From: Streptomyces sp. WAC06614
GTDB lineage: Bacteria > Actinomycetota > Actinomycetes > Streptomycetales > Streptomycetaceae
Direction of reading: 5' to 3'
Assembly (NCBI RefSeq): GCF_003949795.1
Contig: NZ_RPRY01000018.1
Coordinates: forward strand, 1-46,609
Length of the DNA stretch: 46,609 nucleotides
Numbering within the stretch: the stretch's first letter is position 1; every line of letters starts with the position of its first letter. The translations under genes were made by a program, and so were the position numbers. The notes beneath the pieces were generated by a model. That model saw only the letters and a list, made by a program, of their open reading frames with translations. It was not told the origin of the DNA and did no database searches. Positions 14,933 through 21,557 of the stretch are shown here, in pieces.

Positions 14933-16386
14933 GCCCCGGCCTCCAGCGGCATCTCCACCGTGAACACGGCGCCGCCGGCCGGCGCGGCGGCCGCGCGGAC
15001 GGTCCCGCCGTGCAGGTGGACGTTCTCCCTGGTGATCGCGAGCCCGAGTCCGGAGCCGGCGGACCGGGTGCGGGCCGCGTCGGCCTTGTAGAAGCGGTCG
15101 AAGATGTGCGGCAGCACCTCGGGGGCGATGCCGGGGCCGCTGTCGGCGACCTGGAGGGTCAGCCAGTCGCCGCCGACCCGGGTCTCGGTGCGTACGGACA
15201 CCCGGACCGGGGCGCCGCCGTGCTTGAGGGCGTTGCCGACGAGGTTGGCGAGCACCACGTCGAAGCGGCGCGAGTCCAGCCGGGCCCGGACTCCGTCGGG
15301 CAGGTCGGTGACCACCCGGTCGTCGTCCCAGCGCCGGCGTTCGAGGGTCTTGCGGACGGCCTCGGCGAGATCGACGTCGTCCAGGTTGAGTTCGGCGGCG
15401 CGTGCGTCGAAGCGGGAGATCTCCATCAGGTCCTCGACGAGGACGGCGAGTTTGCCGGTCTCGCTGCTGATGAGCCGCAGGGCGCGGGCGGTGTCCGGGT
15501 CGAGCTGCCCGGCGTCCTCGTCCAGCACCTCGGTGACGGCCAGCATGCCGGCCAGCGGGGTGCGCAGCTCGTGCGAGACGTCGGAGGCGAACCGCCGGGC
15601 CCGGGCCTCGGCCTGCCGGAGCTCCTCGACGGAGTGCTCCAGCGCCCCGGCGGTCTCGTTGAAGGTGCGGGCGAGCCCGGCGAGTTCGTCCGCGCCGCGG
15701 ACCTCGATCCGGGCGTCCAGCTCGCCCCGGCCCATCCGCTGGGCGGCCTTGCGCAGGTCCCGTACGGGGCGCAGCACGCTGCGCGCGGCCAGCAGGGCGG
15801 GCACCACGGCGATGGCCAGCCCCGGCAGGGCTCCGTTGCGGGCGGCATCGACCAGCAGTTTGACCGTCTGCTGCTCGGTGACCAGGGGCATGACGGCGTA
15901 GAAGACGACGCCGGTGGGCTGCCCCACGCCGTTCTGCACGAAGGTGGCGGGCATCCCGACGACCACGTACGGCGCGCCGCTCTGGCCGATGACCCGCTGG
16001 AAGGCCCCGTGCGGTACGCCGCCCAGGCGGCTGCGCATGTCGTCGGTGATGAGCGGGGAAGCGGCCGGCCCGTCGGTGTTGGATCCGGCGCGCAGGCTGC
16101 CGTACTCGCCGTAGATCTGCCAGGCGTGCGGTTTGCCGCGCTTGCCGAGCTCCATCACCACGCGTTCGAGCTGCTGCTGGTCCATGGGCAGTTGGAGGTG
16201 CTGCTCCCCCACCTGGTCCCGCAGGCTCGCGACGGCGGTGTCCTGGCTCTGGGTGAGGATGGCGGTGCGCGCCTGCCGGTAGGTCAGGGCCGCCGTGCCG
16301 ACCGCGCTGATCGCCGCGACCAGCAGGAACGCGGCGATCAGTCGGGTGCGCAGGCCCCACGGGGATATCGCCCTGATGCGTCTCAC
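14929..16386 (-). CDS. Sensor histidine kinase, EnvZ/HisKA type
   Basis: 485 aa. Two membrane segments (about 16-36 and 186-201) flank an extracytoplasmic sensor loop of about 145 residues. A HAMP domain (about 202-255, LRPVRDLRKAAQRMGRGEL) leads into the dimerisation/phosphoacceptor domain with H272 in SDVSHELRTPL. The HATPase_c domain shows the N-box NLVGNALKHGG, G1 DSGPGIAPE, F-box IFDRFYKAD and G2 GSGLGLAI. The start is a GTG at 16386, 18 bp after the response-regulator stop, with GGTGA upstream. It is followed by the overlapping lipoprotein gene. The overall arrangement resembles MtrB-LpqB, but this is a separate system. The stimulus is unknown; the upstream FemX and MurJ genes suggest cell-wall status. 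Confidence 0.94.
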   Translation of the reverse strand: MRRIRAISPWGLRTRLIAAFLLVAAISAVGTAALTYRQARTAILTQSQDTAVASLRDQVGEQHLQLPMDQQQLERVVMELGKRGKPHAWQIYGEYGSLRAGSNTDGPAASPLITDDMRSRLGGVPHGAFQRVIGQSGAPYVVVGMPATFVQNGVGQPTGVVFYAVMPLVTEQQTVKLLVDAARNGALPGLAIAVVPALLAARSVLRPVRDLRKAAQRMGRGELDARIEVRGADELAGLARTFNETAGALEHSVEELRQAEARARRFASDVSHELRTPLAGMLAVTEVLDEDAGQLDPDTARALRLISSETGKLAVLVEDLMEISRFDARAAELNLDDVDLAEAVRKTLERRRWDDDRVVTDLPDGVRARLDSRRFDVVLANLVGNALKHGGAPVRVSVRTETRVGGDWLTLQVADSGPGIAPEVLPHIFDRFYKADAARTRSAGSGLGLAITRENVHLHGGTVRAAAAPAGGAVFTVEMPLEAGA

Positions 16387-16404
16387 GGGGTCACCGGGCC
16401 CGGC

Positions 16405-17085
16405 TCACAGCGGGCCGAAGCGGTAGCCGAAGCCCCGCACGGTCTGTATGTAGCGGGGGTTGCCGGCCGGGTCGCCGATCTTGCTGCGCAGCCGGCGGAC
16501 GCAGGCGTCCACCAGGCGGGCGTCGGCGTGGTAGCTGTGCTCCCAGACGTACTCCAGGAGCTGCTGGCGGCTGAAGACCTGTTCCGGGGAGGCGGACAGG
16601 TGCAGCAGCAGCTTGATCTCGCTGGGGGCCAGGGCCACCCGCTCGCCGTTGCGGGCGACGGTCAGGCCCGCCCGGTCGACGGCGAGTTCGCCGTGGAACT
16701 CGATCTCGGGCCGGCCCACCGGGGTGGCGAGGCGGCGCAGGACGGCCTTGATGCGGGCCTCGATGACCTCGGTGCGGGCGGGTTTGACGATGTAGTCGTC
16801 GGCGCCGGCCTCCAGGCCCACGACGATGTCGAAGTCGTCGCCGCGTGCGGTGAGCATGATGATCGGGACCTGGCTGGTCTCGCGGATGCGCCGGCAGACC
16901 TGCACGCCGTTGATGCCGGGCAGCATCAGGTCCAGCAGGACGAGGTCGGGCCGGACGGCCGCGAGCAGCTCCAGGCCCTCCTCGCCGGTCTCGGCGGCGC
17001 GCACGTCATGGCCACGGCGGCGCAGGCCCAGACAGACCCCTTCCCGTACGGAGGGGTCGTCCTCGATCAGCAGTACGCGTGGCAT
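16405..17085 (-). CDS. OmpR-family response regulator
   Basis: 226 aa. Receiver domain at about 1-115: acidic pocket E8/D9/D10, phosphoacceptor D52 in LVLLDLMLPG, T80 region PIIMLTAR, and K103-type lysine in YIVKPA. Winged-helix DNA-binding domain at about 128-225, with VALAPSEIKLLLHL, the recognition region DARLVDACVRRLRSKIG and the wing YIQTVRGFGYRF. Closest in style to AfsQ1/CseB-type streptomycete regulators, but I cannot assign it to either. It starts 55 bp after the MurJ stop, so it may share the FemX-MurJ transcript or have its own promoter in that gap. Confidence 0.94.
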   Translation of the reverse strand: MPRVLLIEDDPSVREGVCLGLRRRGHDVRAAETGEEGLELLAAVRPDLVLLDLMLPGINGVQVCRRIRETSQVPIIMLTARGDDFDIVVGLEAGADDYIVKPARTEVIEARIKAVLRRLATPVGRPEIEFHGELAVDRAGLTVARNGERVALAPSEIKLLLHLSASPEQVFSRQQLLEYVWEHSYHADARLVDACVRRLRSKIGDPAGNPRYIQTVRGFGYRFGPL

Positions 17086-17124
17086 CGGGTCAGTATTCCA
17101 GGTGGTTCCAGGGCTTTCCTCCCC

Positions 17125-17150
17125 CTATCGGCCGATGCGTCTATCGGCCG
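17125..17150. repeat. Direct repeat CTATCGGCCG x2 at the murJ/regulator junction
   Basis: CTATCGGCCG occurs at 17125-17134 and again at 17141-17150 (16-bp period). Each contains the dyad TCGGCCGA or part of it. The second copy includes the murJ stop codon. It lies about 40-65 bp upstream of the response-regulator ATG and could be a binding site. Confidence 0.5.
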
Positions 17151-18814
17151 GCGCGGCGGCGCAGGGAGTCCAGCAGGTCGGTGATCTCGGTCAGCCGCAG
17201 GGGCCGGGCGAGGAGGACGACGATCAACAGCAGGGCGGCGGTTCCCGCGCCCACCGCGGCGAAGTCCCCGGCGGGCGCGGCGGCCCGGGCGGCCAGGTGA
17301 CCGGCCGCCCCGGCGGGCAGACAGGCGAGCAGCAGGCGCAGGTGGGTGCGCAGGGCGGTGGCCCGGCGCTCGGCGCGGGTGGCGGCCGCGCGCGGGCCCA
17401 GCCGCCGGGCCAGGGTGTACGCGGTGAGGGCGGCGCCCGCGGTGAAGGCGACGGAGGAGGCCGCGGCCATGCCGGTGACGGCCCAGCGCGGGGGCAGCAC
17501 CAGGTACGCGGTGGCGGACAGGCCCGCGTTGAGGCCGGCGACGACGAGGTTCAGGAAGAACGGGGTCCGGGTGTCGGAGAGGGCGTAGAAGGCGCGGGAG
17601 AGGACGTACTGGGCGGAGAAGGCGACCAGGCCCGGCGCGAAGGCCGCGAGCATCCCGGCCATGACGGTGACGTCGGCCGCGCCCGTGCGCCCGTACCCGT
17701 AGACGCTGCCGGTCACCCAGGGGGCGAGGGCGGCGAAGACGCAGGCGGCGGGCAGCACCAGGGCGGCGCTGGTGCGCAGGGCGGAGGAGACGTCGCGGCG
17801 GACGGCGGCGAGGTCGCCGTCGGTGGCGGCGGCGCTCATCCGCGGCATCAGGGCGGTGACCAGCGAGACGGTGACGATCCCTTGGGGGACGATCCACAGC
17901 TGGTAGGCGTTGCTGTAGGCGGTGTAGCCCGCGCCGCCGGCCACGCCGGCCGCGGCGGCGTGCTCCCCGGTGGTGGTGGACAGCCGGGTCACCACCCAGT
18001 AGGCGATCTGGTTGGTCAGGACGAGCAGCACCAGCCAGCCCGCGTTGCGCAGCGGCCGGGCCAGGCCGCTGCCGTGCCAGTCGAAGCGGGGCCGCCAGCG
18101 GAATCCGGCGGCGCGCAGCGAGGGGACCAGGGCGAGGGCCTGGACGACGATGCCGGTGGTGGTGCCGATGCCGAGCAGGGCCGTGCCGGAGGCGGTCAGA
18201 CCGTCGGGCGAGCCGTGGGCGACGTGGAGGAAGAGTCCGAAGACGGCGATGACGACGAGGTTGTTCAGGACCGGGGTCCACATCATCGCGCCGAACCGGC
18301 CGCGCGCGTTGAGCACTTGGCCGAGCAGGGTGAACAGCCCGTAGAAGAGGATCTGTGGCAGGCAGTAGCGGGCCAGCGCCACCGTGGTGCTCGCGCGGGC
18401 ACCGTCGTAGGGGGTGTACGCCTCGACGATCAGCGGGGCGGCGAGGACCGCGGTGGCCGTGAGCACGAGCAGGGCGGCGGTGCAGGCGGTCAGCAGCCGG
18501 TCGGTGTACGCCCGGCCGCCGTCGGCGTGCTCCTTGGCGGCGCGGACCAGTTCGGGGACGAAGACGGCGTTGAGGGCGCCGCCGATGAGAAGCATGTACA
18601 GGATGTTGGGGACGGTGTTGGCCACCGCGTAGGTGTCGCCGAGCAGTCCGGTGCCGAGGGCGGCGACGACCACCGCGGAGCGCAGGAAGCCGGTGGCGCG
18701 GGAGACGATCGAGCCGGCGGCCATGAGGGCGCCGCTGCGCAGCACGGAGGGCTTCCGCGGTGCCGTCCCGGAGGGCTGCTCCGAGGTGTCCGGGGCGGTG
18801 GCGGTGGCGCTCAC
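17141..18814 (-). CDS. murJ: MurJ-type lipid II flippase (MviN family)
   Basis: 557 aa polytopic membrane protein with about 14 hydrophobic segments. The N-terminal signature is SGALMAAGSIVSRATGFLRSAVVVAALG, followed by NTVPNILYMLLIGGALNAVFVPELVRA and YGLFTLLGQVLNARGRFGAMMWTPVLNNLVVI. It belongs to the MOP superfamily and would translocate lipid-linked peptidoglycan precursor. The GTG at 18814 is selected because it overlaps the femX stop (GTGA). Streptomycetes usually encode several MviN paralogs, so it may be a dedicated copy rather than the housekeeping one. Linkage with femX supports a cell-wall role. Confidence 0.92.
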   Translation of the reverse strand: MSATATAPDTSEQPSGTAPRKPSVLRSGALMAAGSIVSRATGFLRSAVVVAALGTGLLGDTYAVANTVPNILYMLLIGGALNAVFVPELVRAAKEHADGGRAYTDRLLTACTAALLVLTATAVLAAPLIVEAYTPYDGARASTTVALARYCLPQILFYGLFTLLGQVLNARGRFGAMMWTPVLNNLVVIAVFGLFLHVAHGSPDGLTASGTALLGIGTTTGIVVQALALVPSLRAAGFRWRPRFDWHGSGLARPLRNAGWLVLLVLTNQIAYWVVTRLSTTTGEHAAAAGVAGGAGYTAYSNAYQLWIVPQGIVTVSLVTALMPRMSAAATDGDLAAVRRDVSSALRTSAALVLPAACVFAALAPWVTGSVYGYGRTGAADVTVMAGMLAAFAPGLVAFSAQYVLSRAFYALSDTRTPFFLNLVVAGLNAGLSATAYLVLPPRWAVTGMAAASSVAFTAGAALTAYTLARRLGPRAAATRAERRATALRTHLRLLLACLPAGAAGHLAARAAAPAGDFAAVGAGTAALLLIVVLLARPLRLTEITDLLDSLRRRAGR

Positions 18815-19977
18815 CGGCGGGCCAGGTACGCCTGGAAGGCCTTGTAGAGGGTCTGGTTGGCGTATCCGTGCATCGGTGTCTCCCACTCGCCGAGCGTTTC
18901 CACGACGTCTCCACCGGTACCGAGCTTCCAGCGCAGCAGTCCGAAGGAGCGTTCGGCGGGGTCGAGTGTGGAGGGTACCCCGCGCATGTCGTACTCGTCG
19001 GCGCCGAGGGCGTGGGCGTCCTTGAGCATGCGCCACTGCAGGGCGTTGCTGGGGCGCACCTCGCGGCGGTGGTCGGCGGAGGCGCCGGTCTGGTACCAGA
19101 CCCGGGCGCCGGCCACGATCATGGTGTGGGCGGCGAGGATCTCGCCCTCGTGGCGTGCCAGGTAGAGCCGCATCCGGCCGGGCTGTTCGGCGTTCAGCAC
19201 CTCGTACTGCTGCTGGTAGTACGCCAGGGACCGGCCGAGCCGGAAGCCGTCGCGCTCCTCGGTCAGGCACAGCAGCCGGTAGAACTCGGGCAGGTCGGCG
19301 GCGGTGCCGATGGCGGTCTCCACGCCGGCCTTGGCGGCCTTGCGGACGTTGCGGCGCCATTCCTGGTTCAGGCCCGACCACAGGTCGTCCAGGGTGCGGC
19401 CGGTCAGCGGGACGCGGAAGACGTGCCGGGGCTGGGCGTCGCCGTCGGACTCGCCGCCGCAACGGGTCCAGCCGCGGCTGCGCAGCCGGTCGGCGAGGGC
19501 GGCGCCCAGGGGGTCGACCTCGGTGGCGAGAACGTCGGAGAGCTGTCGGCCGGGGCCGGTGGCGGCCTTGAGGGTGGCCGCGTCCCAGCGGCGGTAGACC
19601 GGGGAGGGGCCGATGCGGACGGCGAAGGCGCCGGCCGCGCGCAGGTGCCGCAGCAGGGGGTCCAGCCAGCGGTCGAGATCGGGGTCGGACCAGTCGGCGA
19701 CGGGGCCTTCCGGGAGATAGGCGAAGTATTTGCGGGTGCCCGGAAATTGGCGGTAGAGAACGAGAGCGCCGCCGACGAGTTCACCGCCGGGCACGTGCCA
19801 TCCGACCCTTTCCGAGCGCCAGAGGTCCTTCACTCCGGCCCAGGACGGGTATTGCAGGAAACTCGCCCCGCGGTGCCGGCCGAGGAAGTCCAGCCAGTCC
19901 TCCGCGGTCAGCGTGCGCACGGTGAGCCGCCCCGGCCGGCTGGGGTCCGGGGCCTGGTCCTGGGGGGCGGGGTTCAC
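18811..19977 (-). CDS. femX: FemX/FemAB-type peptidoglycan interpeptide-bridge aminoacyltransferase
   Basis: 388 aa from the GTG at 19977, the start coupled to the leader ORF by a GTGA overlap; a GTG at 19992 is the alternative. GNAT-like double-domain Fem fold: ASFLQYPSWAGVKDLWRSERVGW, LNQEWRRNVRKAAKAGVE, RMRLYLARHEGEILAAHTMIVAGARVWYQ, SNALQWRMLKDAHALGADEYDMRGV and GLLRWKLGTGGDVVETLGEWE. In Streptomyces coelicolor FemX adds the single bridge glycine to the stem-peptide LL-Dap. Stop overlaps murJ. The front of the gene has an unusual arrangement with a seven-codon Cys-containing ORF. Confidence 0.9.
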   Translation of the reverse strand: MNPAPQDQAPDPSRPGRLTVRTLTAEDWLDFLGRHRGASFLQYPSWAGVKDLWRSERVGWHVPGGELVGGALVLYRQFPGTRKYFAYLPEGPVADWSDPDLDRWLDPLLRHLRAAGAFAVRIGPSPVYRRWDAATLKAATGPGRQLSDVLATEVDPLGAALADRLRSRGWTRCGGESDGDAQPRHVFRVPLTGRTLDDLWSGLNQEWRRNVRKAAKAGVETAIGTAADLPEFYRLLCLTEERDGFRLGRSLAYYQQQYEVLNAEQPGRMRLYLARHEGEILAAHTMIVAGARVWYQTGASADHRREVRPSNALQWRMLKDAHALGADEYDMRGVPSTLDPAERSFGLLRWKLGTGGDVVETLGEWETPMHGYANQTLYKAFQAYLARR

Positions 19978-19997
19978 GAGCAGCGCACACACGGCAT
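19974..19997 (-). CDS. Seven-codon leader ORF MPCVRCS upstream of femX
   Basis: ATG at 19997 has GGAAGG with a five-base spacer, the best ribosome-binding site in this region. It encodes Met-Pro-Cys-Val-Arg-Cys-Ser and then TGA. That TGA overlaps the GTG (19977) of femX in the frame +1 to it. The long femX frame has no ATG with a good Shine-Dalgarno here. Two of seven codons are Cys. The layout suits a translated leader peptide that couples to, or attenuates, femX translation. Translation of such a short ORF is inferred. Confidence 0.5.
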   Translation of the reverse strand: MPCVRCS

Positions 19998-20020
19998 GGA
20001 GACCTTCCGATGGTTCCGAA

Positions 20021-20089
20021 CGGGAATGACCAGGAGTTTCACAGCGGACGATGACCAAGCCGAGCGGCGTTTGTGACCGGACGATGACC
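20021..20089. repeat. Repeated CGGACGATGACC elements in the femX / L,D-transpeptidase intergenic region
   Basis: CGGACGATGACC occurs exactly at 20045-20056 and 20078-20089 (33-bp period), with a degenerate copy CGGGAATGACC at 20021-20031. A GGTCATT half-element in the opposite sense lies at 20185-20191. All are in the region serving the divergent femX and transpeptidase genes and are candidate regulator-binding sites. Confidence 0.55.
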
Positions 20090-20138
20090 GTTTCGCTGCG
20101 GTACTCGTCACAAGCCCCGTTGCCATGTTTTCGGGCGC

Positions 20139-20164
20139 GGAACGCAACCTAAGGTCGAGGCGTT
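20139..20164 (+). promoter_or_regulatory. Candidate ECF-type promoter of the L,D-transpeptidase
   Basis: GGAAC at 20139-20143, a 17-bp spacer and CGTT at 20161-20164 match the general ECF pattern (GGAAC ... CGTT) seen for envelope-stress sigma factors such as SigE and SigH. Transcription would begin near 20170, about 38 bp before the TTG start. Confidence 0.45.
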
Positions 20165-20184
20165 CGCATCCTCCTTTGCGAACG
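20161..20184 (+). other. Hairpin with anti-Shine-Dalgarno loop
   Basis: CGTTCGCA (20161-20168) and TGCGAACG (20177-20184) are perfect 8-bp arms around the loop TCCTCCTT. The loop's CCTCC is complementary to the GGAGG of the transpeptidase ribosome-binding site at 20196-20200. If transcribed, it could form a loop-SD pseudoknot. If the ECF promoter above is real, the 5' arm is not transcribed and the dyad would instead be a DNA operator. Confidence 0.45.
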
Positions 20185-20207
20185 GTCATTACTCGGGAGG
20201 GTTTTCG

Positions 20208-21446
20208 TTGAGCCGCACACGCCGTACCGCACGTCCGCGTCGCCGGTCCCTTCAGGCGGGCCGCCGCCATGCCGCCGTGGCGGGCGCGGCGTTGCTGGCC
20301 GCCGCCCTGACCGCCTGCTCGGGCGGTTCGGGGAGCCCGGGCGGTGGTGACGCCAAGGGCGGTGAGGCGAAGAAGAAGGACATGGCCATCTCGGTGAACC
20401 TCGCGGGCGACCAGGTCAAGGCCGGCGAGCCCGTGAAGGTGACCCTCGCCGACGGCAAGCTCGCACAGGTCAAGGTGACCGACGCCAAGGGCGGTGAGCT
20501 GCCGGGCAAGATATCCGACGACGGTCGCACCTGGACCTCCGAGCGCAATGCGGCGCCGGGTTCCGAGTACAAGGTCGAGGCGCAGAACACCGACAGCCAG
20601 AGCGCCTCGACGCAGTTCAGGACGACGGCCGCGGACAAGGTGAACAAGGTCACGATCGTCCCGGGCAAGGCCAGCGGTGGCACGGTGGGCATCGCCCAGC
20701 CGATCTCCCTGGTCTTCGACAACCCGGTGAAGAACAAGGCCGAGGTGGAGAAGCAGCTCAAGGTGACCACCTCGAACAACACCGAGGGCTCCTGGGGCTG
20801 GTTCAAGGACTACACCGGCAACGACCGGGTGGACTGGCGGCCCAAGGAGTACTGGAAGCCGGGCACCGAGGTGAAGGTGCAGATGAACCTGAACGGCGTG
20901 GACTCGGGCAGCGGCCTGTTCGCCCGCGACTACAACACCGAGTTCAAGATAGGCAAGGACCGCCGGCTGGAGGTCGACCTCGACACCAAGAAGATGTCGG
21001 TGGTCGAGGACGGCAGGACGGTCCGGACGATCCCGGTGTCGGCGGGTACGCCCGGCGGCAAGAAGGCCTCCTGGTCCGGGAAGATGGTGCTGATGACCAA
21101 GGAGGGCACCATCCGGATGGACTCCCAGACGGTGGGCCTGGGCGACTCCTACGACAAGATGGTCGACTACTCGATGCGGGTGACCTGGTCCGGCATGTAC
21201 ATCCATGCCGCCCCCTGGAACACCGGCAACTTCGGCCGCGTCAACTCCAGCTCGGGCTGCGTCGGGATGAGCGACGCCGACGCCAAGGAGCTGTTCGCCG
21301 AGGCCCAGATCGGGGACCTGGTCGAGGTGACCGGCGAGGGCTCCAAGGGCCAGGCGGAGATCGGCAACGGCTACGGCGAGTGGAACCTGACCTGGGACCA
21401 GTGGAAGGCCAAGAGCGCCCTGAACGGCGCCCCGCAGACCGGCTGA
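20208..21446 (+). CDS. L,D-transpeptidase lipoprotein (YkuD family)
   Basis: 412 aa, from a TTG start at 20208 with GGGAGG seven bases upstream; no ATG or GTG fits the signal peptide better. A Tat/Sec-like Arg-rich leader (SRTRRTARPRRRSL) ends in a lipobox LTAC with C37. Two Ig-like domains follow at about 60-145 and 148-250, then the YkuD catalytic domain at about 253-385. Active-site residues are H333 in IHAAPWNTGNFG and C351 in SSSGCVGMSDADA. It would make 3-3 cross-links in peptidoglycan. It is divergent from femX, so both may respond to the same envelope signal through the shared 210-bp intergenic region. Confidence 0.94.
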   Translation: MSRTRRTARPRRRSLQAGRRHAAVAGAALLAAALTACSGGSGSPGGGDAKGGEAKKKDMAISVNLAGDQVKAGEPVKVTLADGKLAQVKVTDAKGGELPGKISDDGRTWTSERNAAPGSEYKVEAQNTDSQSASTQFRTTAADKVNKVTIVPGKASGGTVGIAQPISLVFDNPVKNKAEVEKQLKVTTSNNTEGSWGWFKDYTGNDRVDWRPKEYWKPGTEVKVQMNLNGVDSGSGLFARDYNTEFKIGKDRRLEVDLDTKKMSVVEDGRTVRTIPVSAGTPGGKKASWSGKMVLMTKEGTIRMDSQTVGLGDSYDKMVDYSMRVTWSGMYIHAAPWNTGNFGRVNSSSGCVGMSDADAKELFAEAQIGDLVEVTGEGSKGQAEIGNGYGEWNLTWDQWKAKSALNGAPQTG

Positions 21447-21460
21447 GCCCGCCCAGGATC

Positions 21461-21515
21461 GTTACCACCGCGTAACTTACCGATGGGTTACCTGCGGTAA
21501 GTCCCTCCCGTTACC
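21461..21515. promoter_or_regulatory. Array of GTTAC/GTAAC inverted half-sites
   Basis: Upstream of the secreted hydrolase are GTTAC-N6-GTAAC (21461-21476), TTACC-TGC-GGTAA (21488-21500), the wider ACTTACC-N14-GGTAAGT (21475-21502), and another TTACC at 21511-21515. Such clustered dyads look like an operator array; they lie 43-97 bp before the ATG at 21558. Confidence 0.55.
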
Positions 21516-21557
21516 GTCGGGTCACTTTCTCGACCCGGCGCACACGAGGAGCGACCG

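Noticed and set aside
15010-18847. Two very long plus-strand frames (about 724 and 673 codons) opposite the two-component and MurJ genes
   Set aside because: Both are shadows of well-supported minus-strand genes; no ribosome-binding sites or recognisable domains.
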